A DNA stretch of 64,000 bases, from assembly GCF_000744605.1 (NCBI RefSeq), contig NZ_JQMG01000001.1:1178001-1242000 (forward strand), in the 5' to 3' direction. The translations under genes and the position numbers were made by a program. This stretch comes from Methylotenera sp. L2L1 (GTDB lineage Bacteria; Pseudomonadota; Gammaproteobacteria; Burkholderiales; Methylophilaceae). The notes below the pieces were generated by a model. It was not told the origin of the DNA. It saw only the letters and a program-made list of their open reading frames with translations, and made no database searches. Shown here one piece after another: positions 15,766 through 25,429 of the stretch. Each line of letters opens with the position of its first letter. Within the stretch, counting starts at the first letter, position 1.

Positions 15766-16401
15766 TTAAACAGTTTCAGCTGAAGTATCGTCTTCAGTAA
15801 ATAGCCATTTGCCAATTACTTTTTCAGCCTCTTCTACGCCTTGTTTCTTTAGGCTAGAAAATAATTGAATAGTGCATTCGCTGTGATAGTGGTTACCCCA
15901 TGTTTCTATCAATTCCTTGCGCACCCGATTCAGCGTCAAAGAAGCCTCCCCGCGTGACAGCTTGTCTGATTTTGTCAGTAAAACGTGTACAGGTTTTCCG
16001 CTTGGGCAAAACCAATCCAGCATTTGGCGGTCTAGCGGTGTAAGCGGGTGACGGCTATCCATGACCAGCACTAAGCCGCCTAGGCTAGTGCGTTCTCCTA
16101 AGTAGCGCGCTAATACGTTTTGCCAGTGCGCGCGCATGGCTTCTGGTACTTTAGCGTAGCCGTAGCCGGGCAAGTCTACAAGGTGTCTATCGTTGCCCAG
16201 TGTGAAAAAGTTAATCAACTGCGTGCGTCCAGGCTGCTTACTCACAAACGCTAATCGATTGTGGTTGGCTAAGGTGTTAAGTGCGCTGGACTTTCCAGCA
16301 TTGGAGCGACCAGCAAAGGCAACTTCAATGCCACTGGCAGGTGGTAAATCGCGCAGATGGTGGGCGGATATAAAGAAAGCGGCGTTTTGAAATAAAGGCA
16401 T
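15766..16401 (-). CDS. engB: Ribosome biogenesis GTP-binding protein EngB (YihA/YsxC)
   Basis: This 211-residue TRAFAC GTPase is needed for large ribosomal subunit assembly. G1 is GRSNAGKSS (near residues 31-39), where the common form is GRSNVGKSS. G3 is DLPGYGYA and G4 is TKSD, with the family-specific [10 protein letters not shown] between G1 and G3. Length is normal. It is convergent with trmB and divergent from the cytochrome c4 gene, an arrangement common in betaproteobacteria. Confidence 0.95.
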   Translation of the reverse strand: MPLFQNAAFFISAHHLRDLPPASGIEVAFAGRSNAGKSSALNTLANHNRLAFVSKQPGRTQLINFFTLGNDRHLVDLPGYGYAKVPEAMRAHWQNVLARYLGERTSLGGLVLVMDSRHPLTPLDRQMLDWFCPSGKPVHVLLTKSDKLSRGEASLTLNRVRKELIETWGNHYHSECTIQLFSSLKKQGVEEAEKVIGKWLFTEDDTSAETV

Positions 16402-16607
16402 ATTGATCCTGATTTTGCTAAAGCAAATTCCTTGTGTAACTCAGCATGTTTTTCAAATCAATGTCATGAATTGATGATGACAGATTGTTGCAGTTTTTTT
16501 GAATTATCAAAGGAATTGATGTAATGGTGAAAAATGCTATCACGAATAGTTGTTTTTCGCTAAAATAGCGCGTTAATTGGTTGAATAATTTAGATTTAGG
16601 AGCGGTA

Positions 16608-17219
16608 ATGCAATTTCGTCATCTAGCTTGGTTGATATCTGGTTTAATGTTGGGGATTTCTATTCATGCGCAAGCAGAAGATTCTGCGACAAAATCTGCA
16701 CAGCAAACAGTGAACAATGTCTGTGCTGCCTGTCATGCAGCAGATGGAAATAGCGCGATTAGCCTTAATCCTAAATTAGCGGGTCAGCATCCAGAGTACT
16801 TGCAAAAACAGTTAACGGAATTTAAATCTGGTAAGCGTGCAAATGCTGTCATGTCAGGCATGGCAGGCGCGTTGTCGGATGAAGAGATAAAAGAGTTGGC
16901 GGTTTACTTCTCAACCAAACCAGCTGCCTTAGCTAAGGCTAAATCAAATGGTGCCGGTTCAGTTGGCGAAAAAATTTACCGTGCAGGTAATGCTGCGACT
17001 AGTGTGCCAGCTTGCGCGGCTTGTCATAGCCCAAACGGTGCTGGTCTGCCAAAACAGTTTCCACGCTTAAGTGGTCAGCATGCTGATTACACGCTTGCTC
17101 AGTTGAAAGCTTTCCGTTCAGGTGAGCGTGCCAATGCGCCAATGATGATGACGATTGCAGCTAAAATGTCAGATGCGGAAATGGCTGCTGTAGCGGATTA
17201 TATTCAAGGTTTGCGCTAG
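16608..17219 (+). CDS. Cytochrome c4 (dihaem c-type cytochrome)
   Basis: This is a periplasmic electron carrier between the bc1 complex and terminal oxidases or other partners. I chose the ATG at 16608, preceded by TTAGGAG, because it starts directly with a signal peptide (MQFRHLAWLISGLMLG, cleavage after HAQA). The TTG 27 bases upstream would add non-signal residues. Two CxxCH haem sites are visible (CAACHAADG and CAACHSPNG), each followed by a distal Met region, in two tandem class I domains. It sits upstream of the resB-ccsB maturation genes, as in many betaproteobacteria. Confidence 0.92.
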   Translation: MQFRHLAWLISGLMLGISIHAQAEDSATKSAQQTVNNVCAACHAADGNSAISLNPKLAGQHPEYLQKQLTEFKSGKRANAVMSGMAGALSDEEIKELAVYFSTKPAALAKAKSNGAGSVGEKIYRAGNAATSVPACAACHSPNGAGLPKQFPRLSGQHADYTLAQLKAFRSGERANAPMMMTIAAKMSDAEMAAVADYIQGLR

Positions 17220-17232
17220 GTCAGTATTAATG

Positions 17233-17261
17233 AAAAAAGGGTGGCAATGCTGCCCTTTTTT
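17233..17261 (+). terminator. Terminator after cytochrome c4 gene
   Basis: AAAAAAGGG pairs with CCCTTTTTT around an inner GGCA/TGC element, 13 bases after the stop codon, ending in a U-run. Confidence 0.75.
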
Positions 17262-17387
17262 AACGTTAAATGCCTGGGAAAACCTCCTTTTTTGTTAAGG
17301 TTAGCAACTATCACTGCTCAGCTAAAGTCATAAGTAACAGCAGTATCCACGTGCATTAACCTAAATTTACCCTCAGAGTGCCGTATT

Positions 17388-19352
17388 TTGAATCCTAAAT
17401 TATCATTTACTAAAAACTTCCTTGATTTACTGAGTTCTATGCGTTTTGCGGTCAGCTTGCTAAGTGTGTTGGGCGTTGCTTCTGTTATTGGTACTGTGCT
17501 TAAGCAAAATGAGCCATATGAGAACTACATTGTAAAATTTGGACAGTTCTGGTTCGCTTTGTTTGAATATCTTGGCTTATATGATGTTTACCATAGCGTT
17601 TGGTTTTTAGTGATTCTGTTGTTTTTGGTGGTATCGACCAGTTTGTGTATTTACCGAAACACACCGTCAATGCTTAAAGAGTGGCGCACATTTAAGGACC
17701 ATGCAACAGAAAAGTCCCTGCGCGCATTTAGTCACCAGGCTACTTTTAATTTAACGGCAGATTATGCGGCTACTAAGCAAGCTCTGTTGCAATTTTTAAA
17801 TGCAAAAGGTTTTAAATATAAAATCAAAGCACAAGAAGATGGTAGTGAGTTAATCGCAGCTAAAGCTGGTACGCATCAGCGTTGGGGTTACATATTTACG
17901 CACGTGGCGATGGTAGTAATTCTATTCGGTGGTTTGCTGGATGGTAATTTGCCTTTTAAAGTGCAGGAAATGTTGGGATACAAGCGAATCGAAACGCTAG
18001 ATTTGCCTGTTTCAAAAGTGCCAGCTGAGAGCAGAATGTCTGCTAGCAATCCTTCGTTCCGCGGCAATATGACCTTGTCAGAGGGGGCAACGCACAACGT
18101 GGCTTTTTTACGCGTGCGTGATGGCTATTTGGTGCAGGAGCTACCGTTTGCTGTTGGTTTGAAAGATTTTCGTATAGAACATTACGCAACAGGTCAGCCA
18201 AAGTCATTTGAGAGTGATTTGGTGATTTTTGACCCGGCGTTGAAGGAGCCTATTACTAAAACCATCAGCGTCAATCATCCTTTAACTTATAAGGGTATTG
18301 CAATTTACCAGTCAGATTTCCAAGACGGTGGTACTGGCCTTAAATTTAATGTGTGGAATCTGTTTTCTCCAAGCGAAAAATCTCACGCATTATCTGGTGC
18401 AATATTCGATGAGGGCGCACTAGGTGAGGGGGATGACCTCTTGCGTGTTGAATATAACGATTTCCGTAAGTTTAATATTATTAATATGTCGCCTGATGGC
18501 AAGGGTAAGCCACATAACGTAGGGCCTAATGTCACGTATAAGCTGCGCGATAGCCGCGGTCAGGCTGTTGAGTATGTTACTTATATGCAGCCTATGCAAA
18601 TTGATGGCAAGTTTTATTTCTTGTCTGGTATGCGTGAAACGGTGCAAGAGGATTTCCGTTATTTGCGCATTCCTGCTGATGAGGATCTTAGTATTAATGG
18701 GTTTATGGGTTTTAGGGCGGTGATGCTAGACTCGTCTAAATATCAGGAAATAGCAAAACGCATCGCCAAAAAATCATTAGGGGTTAGTGATAATCCTGAA
18801 ATCAAAAAACAGTTTGAACTAAGTTTAGTACGATTGTTAACTATTTTTGCGCAAGGTGGCTATAGTGAGGTTGCTAAAGTCATTGAGCAAAGTGTGCCAG
18901 AAAAAGAGCGTGAAGCCTCAGCGACTACTTATATTAAGATGGTGAATATCGCAGCTTACGAGGCTTATAACATGGGCTTGCAACTGAGTAATAAGCCTCT
19001 GCTGAAAAATAGTTCTGAAACAGAAGCGTTGATGCGTGATAGTCTAAATGCCTTTAGTGATATGTTCTTTTATGGCGCGCCATATTACCTACAGCTTAAT
19101 CAGTTTGAACATAAAGAGGCTAGCGGTCTGCAACTAACTAAGTCACCAGGCCAAAAATGGGTGTATTTGGGCTCTGTAATCTTGGTGTTGGGTATTTTCT
19201 CTATGATGTATATCCGCGAAAGAAGAATTTGGTTGTATCTAAAACCAAGTGCGAACGAAGTGCATTTTGCAATGGCTTCAAATCGTAAGAATCTGGATTT
19301 TGAAAAAGAGTTTAGTTTGTACCGCGAACAACTTGCTGGCATTGTTAGCTAA
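17388..19352 (+). CDS. resB: Cytochrome c biogenesis protein ResB (Ccs1)
   Basis: ResB is the larger subunit of the system II cytochrome c synthase that delivers haem to apocytochromes outside the membrane. The 654-residue protein shows three N-terminal transmembrane segments (about 16-36, 65-85 and 170-190), a large periplasmic domain and a last helix near residue 598-615 (VYLGSVILVLGIFSMMYI). The first helix region carries the family pattern SSMRFAVSLLSVLGVASVIG. It is followed by ccsB after 10 bases, completing the two-component system II machinery used for the c-type cytochromes encoded nearby. Confidence 0.92.
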   Translation: MNPKLSFTKNFLDLLSSMRFAVSLLSVLGVASVIGTVLKQNEPYENYIVKFGQFWFALFEYLGLYDVYHSVWFLVILLFLVVSTSLCIYRNTPSMLKEWRTFKDHATEKSLRAFSHQATFNLTADYAATKQALLQFLNAKGFKYKIKAQEDGSELIAAKAGTHQRWGYIFTHVAMVVILFGGLLDGNLPFKVQEMLGYKRIETLDLPVSKVPAESRMSASNPSFRGNMTLSEGATHNVAFLRVRDGYLVQELPFAVGLKDFRIEHYATGQPKSFESDLVIFDPALKEPITKTISVNHPLTYKGIAIYQSDFQDGGTGLKFNVWNLFSPSEKSHALSGAIFDEGALGEGDDLLRVEYNDFRKFNIINMSPDGKGKPHNVGPNVTYKLRDSRGQAVEYVTYMQPMQIDGKFYFLSGMRETVQEDFRYLRIPADEDLSINGFMGFRAVMLDSSKYQEIAKRIAKKSLGVSDNPEIKKQFELSLVRLLTIFAQGGYSEVAKVIEQSVPEKEREASATTYIKMVNIAAYEAYNMGLQLSNKPLLKNSSETEALMRDSLNAFSDMFFYGAPYYLQLNQFEHKEASGLQLTKSPGQKWVYLGSVILVLGIFSMMYIRERRIWLYLKPSANEVHFAMASNRKNLDFEKEFSLYREQLAGIVS

Positions 19353-19362
19353 GGATATAGAA

Positions 19363-20505
19363 ATGAACAATACATTGGATTATCAACAAAAAACATTGTT
19401 ACAACGGTTGAACTGGCAAGACTGGCTTTACGCCTTAGTCGTTGTTGCTGGTTCAATATTTGCCTTTGTTAAATATGCACATTATATGGATGCATATGAG
19501 GTTACTTTTCTATTTGGCGCGGCACTACTGTTTAGTTATTTAGGATGGCAGTGGAAGTCGCTAGGTAAATTGGTGATAGGTGTTGGTGTCATCAGTCTTG
19601 CCTCTATCGCCTTATATCAAGGGGATCAGGCGCGTGCAACGGAAGTGTTTTTCCTTAAATTTTTAATTTCAAGCCAGTCCGCCATTATGTGGATGAATGT
19701 TTTATTTGTGCTTGCAATGGTGACGTATTGGTTTGCTCTATATAAGCGCAGTGCTTTTAGTGCGAATGTGGCTTCCGCTTTAACATGGGTGGCAGTGCTG
19801 TTCGGTTTTGTTGGCCTGATGGTGCGCTGGTATGAGTCTTATCTCATTGGTGTAGATGTTGGGCATATTCCAGTAAGCAATCTGTATGAGGTTTTTGTGT
19901 TGTTCTGCCTCATTACCGCTTTGTTGTATCTGCACTATGAACAGAAGCTAAATACCAAGCAGTTGGGTGGTTTTGTGTTACTAGTCATCAACGCCGCGGT
20001 TGGTTTTATCTTGTGGTATACCTTTGATCGTGAGGCGCACAATATTCAGCCGCTGGTACCAGCGCTGCAAAGTTACTGGATGAAAATTCATGTACCAGCA
20101 AATTTTGTGGGGTACGGATCATTCTCTTTAGCGGCAATGGTGGCGCTAGCTTACTTGCTTGCTAGTAAAGGCGTGTTAACTTCGCGTTTGCCTAGTTTGG
20201 AAGTGTTAGATGATTTAATGTACAAAGCGATTGCTATTGGGTTTGCCTTTTTTACGATTGCAACCATTTTAGGTGCAATGTGGGCGGCTGAGGCTTGGGG
20301 TGGTTATTGGAGCTGGGACCCTAAAGAAACCTGGGCGTTGATTGTTTGGTTAAATTACGCGGCATGGCTACATTTGCGTATGGTTAAAGGCTTGCGCGGC
20401 CCGTTATTAGCTTGGTGGTCATTGATTGGTTTGATTATTACGACCTTCGCATTCTTGGGCGTGAATATGTTCTTGAGTGGATTACATTCATACGGTACGT
20501 TATAA
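19363..20505 (+). CDS. ccsB: Cytochrome c biogenesis protein CcsB/CcsA (haem handling)
   Basis: This is the polytopic haem-handling partner of ResB. I chose the ATG at 19363, ten bases after the resB stop with AAGGATAT upstream. An in-frame start at 19249 would lie inside resB. The 380-residue protein has about eight transmembrane segments. The tryptophan-rich WWD-type motif is visible as WGGYWSWDPKETWAL near residue 308, and conserved external His residues flank it. A strong terminator follows 62 bases downstream. Confidence 0.93.
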   Translation: MNNTLDYQQKTLLQRLNWQDWLYALVVVAGSIFAFVKYAHYMDAYEVTFLFGAALLFSYLGWQWKSLGKLVIGVGVISLASIALYQGDQARATEVFFLKFLISSQSAIMWMNVLFVLAMVTYWFALYKRSAFSANVASALTWVAVLFGFVGLMVRWYESYLIGVDVGHIPVSNLYEVFVLFCLITALLYLHYEQKLNTKQLGGFVLLVINAAVGFILWYTFDREAHNIQPLVPALQSYWMKIHVPANFVGYGSFSLAAMVALAYLLASKGVLTSRLPSLEVLDDLMYKAIAIGFAFFTIATILGAMWAAEAWGGYWSWDPKETWALIVWLNYAAWLHLRMVKGLRGPLLAWWSLIGLIITTFAFLGVNMFLSGLHSYGTL

Positions 20506-20566
20506 CTCAGGTTCCATGTATATGTAACACGTGTTGATTTAATACATAGATGTTGGTTAATTTTAT

Positions 20567-20601
20567 AAAGCATTGTGATCAATCACAATGCTTTATTTTT
20601 T
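20567..20601 (+). terminator. Terminator after ccsB
   Basis: A perfect 13-base stem AAAGCATTGTGAT / ATCACAATGCTTT with a 2-base loop is followed by ATTTTTT. Confidence 0.9.
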
Positions 20602-20615
20602 AACTTAAGCTTATG

Positions 20616-20979
20616 TATAGCTATTCCACTAAATAATTCTACTCCCACCTAGTCATTCCGTGCTTTCGTGTGTGAATAACCAGCTGAGCCAGCATTTGGC
20701 ATTGCCGCTCCACTAAAGGGCTAAAGCCCTAAGTGAAAACGCGAAAGCGCATTATTCATACGTCACAGCTGGCATGTCCCATGGTGAAAACCTTTTACAC
20801 GTTGCTTGCCAGTTTGCTGGCTTATCGCACCAATCTTGTCGCTTTAGCTACTTAAGATTGGTGGTGATGCCCTTTGTGGGTAGCAAATTGGGGTAGCCAA
20901 ACACTGGCTCACGGTCTCGTCGGTATGACAATTTGTGCGATGAGACACAGCATCGTATTGTTTGATGGGATAGCTATAG
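20616..20979. repeat. Interspersed intergenic repeat, copy 2 (MITE-like, longer)
   Basis: Left arm TATAGCTATTCCACTAAA and right arm TTTGATGGGATAGCTATAG are inverted repeats of each other with a few transitions. TAGTCATTCCGTGCT (20650-20664) and CGGTCTCGTCGG (20912-20923) are shared with copy 1, in the same order. The interior is about 150 bases longer than copy 1 and contains its own hairpins (for example CCAGCTG...CAGCTGG, and CACCAATCTT...AAGATTGGTG). It fills most of the gap between ccsB and the sensor kinase. No gene is visible in it. Confidence 0.75.
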
Positions 20980-20996
20980 TTAAGTAAAACGGATGT

Positions 20997-22697
20997 TTAT
21001 TCACTTACTTTTTCAAGTCTAAACCTCACCTCACCATTAGCGTTATCTGTCAGGCTTAATAGGTAGCCGGCATTCTCAGCTTGCTGGGCGGCATGATATA
21101 AACCAACCCCCAAACCACTTTTTGAGCTGACATGTGATTTAAATAGTTTCTCTGCAACTTCATTAGGAATAGCTGAGCCAGTATCGGTGACTTCTATGCA
21201 AAAGTGACTGGATGGCATTAGGCAGACATTGATGTTAATACCAACTTCAAGCCTAGCTTTCTCCAGCGCATTTTGTATTAAATTATCTACGACGCTATCC
21301 AATACATCAGGGTCGATGTCTGTCTTTGGTAAGTGTGTAGGTGCTTCAAATTGAACTTGGTAGTGTGCGTTAAGTTGCTTAAAGTTTTTCCACCAGTGGC
21401 TAACTTTGGCTTGGTTCTTTTTCTCTATACCAGGTTCCTCAAGCTTGTTGAGCGTGCTTGAAAGGCGCTGGCTTAGCCTTGGAAGTTGCTTCTTGATCAG
21501 GTCTACTAGCCTAGCGTCATCTTCTGCGTGATTGCTCTGTTCTGCAGCGGCAGAAAGTGTGCCTAACGACTGTAAAATGTTCTTGATATCATGCGTCAGT
21601 CTAGAGCCTGTTTCATATAAGCTTTGCATGTAAGCGTTTTGGCTGATGGTTTCTTCACGGCGTTTCGCCTCATAAAACTCACCTAGGATTTGCGTGAGAA
21701 GTTGCACGTGCAGATACATGGCAGGTGTAAATTGCCAGCGTGAATAAAGCGTTAAATGCAGCTGTTGAAAGCTAAAAGTGGAGATGAAGTGCGTGGTTTC
21801 GCCAATCTCTTGGTGGGTGTCGTTAGAGTGCCAAGACACGCCGCTTACCCAGTTTAAGGCGGCTAACTCACGCATTGATGCTTGTAAAAATCCCTCAGCA
21901 GAAGTTTCGTTTTCAGCAAATGCTGCAATTTTTCTAATCCACTGCTCAAATGGCAAGCCTATGCTTAGTAGGTAGCGTGACATGAGCAGCTCTAAGCCTG
22001 AGAATGTTGCGCTAGGATTCCATAGCCAACTAATCGCAACCAATGTGATTGCTAGGCCAAAAACAGTAAAAATAAGCAGTTTTACATAATGAATTTGCCA
22101 GACGATGCCAATCGTAAAGCTACTTAATATGACAATTATTGTCAGTAAGAATATGAGTAAGGTGTAAAAGAAGTCAATATTGGGCGTGTATGCTGGGCTA
22201 TTCTTTTTAGCAGATAAAAATAAAATGGTGAGTGGAAGTATTGGCAATACATAAATAAGGAGTAGCTCTGCAGCAAGTAAGTCGTTATTTGCGTCAAGTA
22301 GTTTGGGCACAACCCAAAGTAGAAGAATGGCAAGTAGATACGAAGCAGCAAGGATGTTTGGGACTTTTGAATGTGAGGCCTCACTCGATAGTACGCGCCC
22401 ACCAATCAATGAAAATAGTCCTGCAATCCAAAATGCGGTGACCCACCAGTTAGTAAGAAAAGTGGTGAAGTAGGCGCCGACGAGTACGATACCCACCATT
22501 TTCCAAGATAACTTATCGCTTTGGCGCATGACTGGCTGCCATAACAAAAAGAAACCGTAATGGCATAGCAGTAGTGCAGTTTGCAAATGACCGCTACCCC
22601 CCCAGATTAAAAGCGCATGTAATGACAGCATCATGAGTGCCATTAGGCGGTCATGATTGTTAAGTGCTAGCTGGTAAAACTGATAAAGAGATCGCAT
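20997..22697 (-). CDS. Membrane sensor histidine kinase (orphan)
   Basis: This 566-residue protein has roughly seven or eight transmembrane segments in the first ~225 residues. A soluble region follows that may be GAF-like, then a dimerisation/phosphoacceptor helix with HDIKN near residue 368. The ATPase domain has an N-box (DNLIQNALEKA), G1 (VTDTGSAIP) and G2 (GLGVGLYHAAQQ). It should autophosphorylate on the His. No response regulator gene lies beside it, so the partner is elsewhere. HDIKN and the many membrane spans recall PrsK-like kinases of PEP-CTERM/exosortase systems, but it is shorter and I would not assign that name without a search. Confidence 0.8.
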   Translation of the reverse strand: MRSLYQFYQLALNNHDRLMALMMLSLHALLIWGGSGHLQTALLLCHYGFFLLWQPVMRQSDKLSWKMVGIVLVGAYFTTFLTNWWVTAFWIAGLFSLIGGRVLSSEASHSKVPNILAASYLLAILLLWVVPKLLDANNDLLAAELLLIYVLPILPLTILFLSAKKNSPAYTPNIDFFYTLLIFLLTIIVILSSFTIGIVWQIHYVKLLIFTVFGLAITLVAISWLWNPSATFSGLELLMSRYLLSIGLPFEQWIRKIAAFAENETSAEGFLQASMRELAALNWVSGVSWHSNDTHQEIGETTHFISTFSFQQLHLTLYSRWQFTPAMYLHVQLLTQILGEFYEAKRREETISQNAYMQSLYETGSRLTHDIKNILQSLGTLSAAAEQSNHAEDDARLVDLIKKQLPRLSQRLSSTLNKLEEPGIEKKNQAKVSHWWKNFKQLNAHYQVQFEAPTHLPKTDIDPDVLDSVVDNLIQNALEKARLEVGININVCLMPSSHFCIEVTDTGSAIPNEVAEKLFKSHVSSKSGLGVGLYHAAQQAENAGYLLSLTDNANGEVRFRLEKVSE

Positions 22698-22940
22698 AAT
22701 TGAGACAGCTCACAAATTAATTAAATGAACATACTGTTAGAATTTGAACATAAGTGTTCAATCTTTGACAATAATTCGTGCGTAATAGATGGTATATCTT
22801 GTAGAATACAAGCAAATTGCTAGTAGATGTGATCAATGATAGCTGGTATGTTATTTGCTTGCTAGAAACTAACACTTTGAGTGTTTTAATTTACATGTTT
22901 AAAATGGCACATTAAATTTGTGCACAGTTCGGGGAACTAA

Positions 22941-23588
22941 ATGAAAAGAACACAGGCAGGCTTTACGCTAATTGAGTTGGCAATCGTGCTAGTAATTATT
23001 GGCCTATTGCTTGGAGGCGTACTTAAAGGGCAAGAGCTGATTAATAGTGCTAAAGCAAAAAGTATTGCGAGTGATTTTAAAAACGCACAAATATTTATTT
23101 ATGGTTATCAAGATAAATTTAGAGCATTGCCAGGCGATGATGCTGGTGTTGTAGCACATGTGGGCACTGGAGCAACTTTGGCAACGACAGGTGGTACGGT
23201 AGGTAATGCGCGTATTGACGGTGTATGGAACTCAACTACATTAACTGATGAGTCTGCTTTGTTTTGGCAGCATGTACGTTTGGCCGGTTTAGCAACAGGT
23301 CCTACGGCTACAGGAGATGCTAATTATTTACCTAGAAACTCAGACAACGGTCGGATCGGTGTGCAGAGTATGGGGACTGGATTTACTACAATCACAGGTA
23401 TGACAGGGTTGTATGTGGTGTGTTCAGAGAATATCGCGGGTCGTTTGGTTAAGCAGATAGACATTAATATGGACGATGGCAATACCGCAACAGGTTCTTT
23501 GCGAGCTATTGTTACTGGTACAGCAACTCCAGTGGCAACGACCGCTATAGCTGAGGGTGATCCATACACTGTGTGTATGAGTTTCTAA
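22941..23588 (+). CDS. Type IV pilin-like protein with prepilin leader
   Basis: This 215-residue protein has a classic class III signal: MKRTQAG followed by FTLIELAIVLVIIGLLLGG, with prepilin peptidase cleavage after Gly7 and N-methylation of Phe. The hydrophobic helix continues to about residue 30. The rest is a Gly/Thr-rich globular domain with two Cys (near residues 157 and 213) that may form the pilin D-loop. It stands alone, without pilus assembly genes, so it may be a minor pilin or pseudopilin. GGGGAA precedes the ATG and a terminator follows. Confidence 0.8.
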   Translation: MKRTQAGFTLIELAIVLVIIGLLLGGVLKGQELINSAKAKSIASDFKNAQIFIYGYQDKFRALPGDDAGVVAHVGTGATLATTGGTVGNARIDGVWNSTTLTDESALFWQHVRLAGLATGPTATGDANYLPRNSDNGRIGVQSMGTGFTTITGMTGLYVVCSENIAGRLVKQIDINMDDGNTATGSLRAIVTGTATPVATTAIAEGDPYTVCMSF

Positions 23589-23602
23589 GTCTTCTTTGTT
23601 TC

Positions 23603-23630
23603 AAAAGCCCGCTGCATGGCGGGCTTTTTT
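23603..23630 (+). terminator. Terminator after the pilin-like gene
   Basis: Stem GCCCGC/GCGGGC with loop TGCATG, flanked by AAAA and a run of six T, 15 bases after the stop codon. Confidence 0.9.
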
Positions 23631-23760
23631 ATTGGCATTAGCCGTTGCTTTTGCTTTGACCATGTTGCTATATGACATTTAAGCTTGCGTAGAATCCTAA
23701 TTGTTCTAAAATGGCAACTTGAGTAAAAGCAAGAAAACTAACTGAAAAATTGTGCTTTAA

Positions 23761-24555
23761 ATGACATCAAATATTGTAGAAATTGATAATCTTTCCTTTG
23801 GGTACAACGGTCGCTTATTGCATAAAGGCATTAACATGGTTTTTCCTAAGAGAAAAGTCGTGGCCATTATGGGTGGTAGCGGTAGCGGCAAGACCACATT
23901 GTTACGTTTGATTGGTGGGCAAATTAAGCCGACTAAAGGCGAAGTGCGCGTTGATGGGCATGTGGTGCATGAGCAAAGTCGTGATGACATTTATCAATTA
24001 CGTCGTACAATGGGCATGTTGTTTCAGCACGGTGCTTTATTTACCGATCTAAGCGTATTTGATAATGTCGCATTTCCAATGCGTGAGTTAACAGATTTGC
24101 CTGAGTCTATGATTCGAGACTTGGTGTTGCTCAAGCTTAATGCAGTAGGTTTGCGCGGCGCGCACAAGTTTATGCCAACCGAGTTGTCTGGAGGTATGGC
24201 ACGTCGCGTGGCATTAGCAAGAGCCGTCGCATTAGATCCAAATATCATCATGTACGATGAGCCGTTCGCTGGCCTAGACCCCATCTCGATGGGCGTGATC
24301 TGTGGCTTAATTCGCAGTCTGAATGATGCCCTAGGCGCAACGTCCATTATTGTTTCGCACGATGTAAAAGAAACTTTCTTGATTGCTGATTACGTCTACT
24401 TTGTTGCCAATGGGGAAGTTACAGCAGAGGGTACTCCTGAAGATTTAATGCAGTCTACCCTGCCATTTGTTCACCAGTTTGTGCATGGTGAAAAAGATGG
24501 CCCGGTGCCTTTCCATTATGCCGCGCCTGATTATCGCGCTCAGTTGTTGGGTTGA
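23761..24555 (+). CDS. mlaF: Phospholipid transport ABC ATPase MlaF
   Basis: MlaF is the ATPase of the Mla system that moves phospholipids between the two membranes and maintains outer-membrane asymmetry. The 264 residues contain Walker A GGSGSGKTTLL near 38-48, signature LSGGMARR near 143, Walker B IIMYDEPFAGLD near 163 and the switch His in VSHD. It is first in the order mlaF, E, D, C, B. No mlaA (vacJ) gene is present in the cluster. Confidence 0.95.
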   Translation: MTSNIVEIDNLSFGYNGRLLHKGINMVFPKRKVVAIMGGSGSGKTTLLRLIGGQIKPTKGEVRVDGHVVHEQSRDDIYQLRRTMGMLFQHGALFTDLSVFDNVAFPMRELTDLPESMIRDLVLLKLNAVGLRGAHKFMPTELSGGMARRVALARAVALDPNIIMYDEPFAGLDPISMGVICGLIRSLNDALGATSIIVSHDVKETFLIADYVYFVANGEVTAEGTPEDLMQSTLPFVHQFVHGEKDGPVPFHYAAPDYRAQLLG

Positions 24556-24594
24556 GCATTTTGCTCACAATAGCAGTTCAATGGATTTAGTTTA

Positions 24595-25398
24595 ATGATT
24601 AATATAATAATTAATAAAATTTCTCGGCTTTTAAGTGGTATTGGCAGCCGAATGGTTGCGCGCATCTGGCGTTTAGGTGCGGGTGCGCGGCTGTTTATGT
24701 TGGCCATTATTTATTCAGGTGAAAGTTTTAAGCGTTTTCATCTTACATTGCGTGAAATTTACTTTACCGGCGTGATGTCATTGTTGATTATTATTGTGTC
24801 TGCGTTCTTTGTGGGCATGGTGTTAGCCTTGCAAGGCTATAACACGTTACAGAAATATGGTTCATCAGAGGCGATTGGCGTGTTGGTGGCGCTAGCGTTA
24901 GTGAGAGAGCTGGGGCCTGTGGTGACTGCCTTGTTATTTGCTGGCCGTGCAGGTACCGCGATTACCGCTGAAATTGGCTTGATGAAAACGACTGAGCAGT
25001 TATCAGCCATGGAGATGATGGCGGTTAATCCAATTGCACGCGTGGTTGCACCAAGGTTTTGGGCCGGTGTAATCACTATGCCGATACTTGCTTCTTTGTT
25101 TTCAATGGTCGGAGTGTTGGGCGGTTATTTAGTTGCAGTGCCTTTGATTGGTGTTGACGATGGTGCTTTCTGGTCGCAGATGCAAGCTAATGTAGATGTT
25201 CGCGCAGATATTATTAATGGTGTGATTAAGAGTGTTGTGTTTGGTGTTGCATGTACGATGATTGCCTTGTTTGAAGGCTTTGATGCGCCGCCAACCGCTG
25301 AGGGTGTTAGTCATGCCACCACCAGAACAGTAGTGATTTCATCGCTGACCGTATTGGGTTTAGATTTTGTATTAACATCTTTTATGCTGGTTGTTTAG
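24595..25398 (+). CDS. mlaE: Phospholipid transport permease MlaE
   Basis: This is the integral membrane permease of the MlaFEDB inner-membrane complex. The 267-residue protein has about five hydrophobic segments and the family pattern ELGPVVTALLFAGRAGTAITAEIGLMK at about 103-129. It starts 39 bases after mlaF and is followed by mlaD after 31 bases. Confidence 0.95.
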   Translation: MINIIINKISRLLSGIGSRMVARIWRLGAGARLFMLAIIYSGESFKRFHLTLREIYFTGVMSLLIIIVSAFFVGMVLALQGYNTLQKYGSSEAIGVLVALALVRELGPVVTALLFAGRAGTAITAEIGLMKTTEQLSAMEMMAVNPIARVVAPRFWAGVITMPILASLFSMVGVLGGYLVAVPLIGVDDGAFWSQMQANVDVRADIINGVIKSVVFGVACTMIALFEGFDAPPTAEGVSHATTRTVVISSLTVLGLDFVLTSFMLVV

Positions 25399-25429
25399 CC
25401 CATAAAAACAAAGTTGAGAGGGTAGTGAA

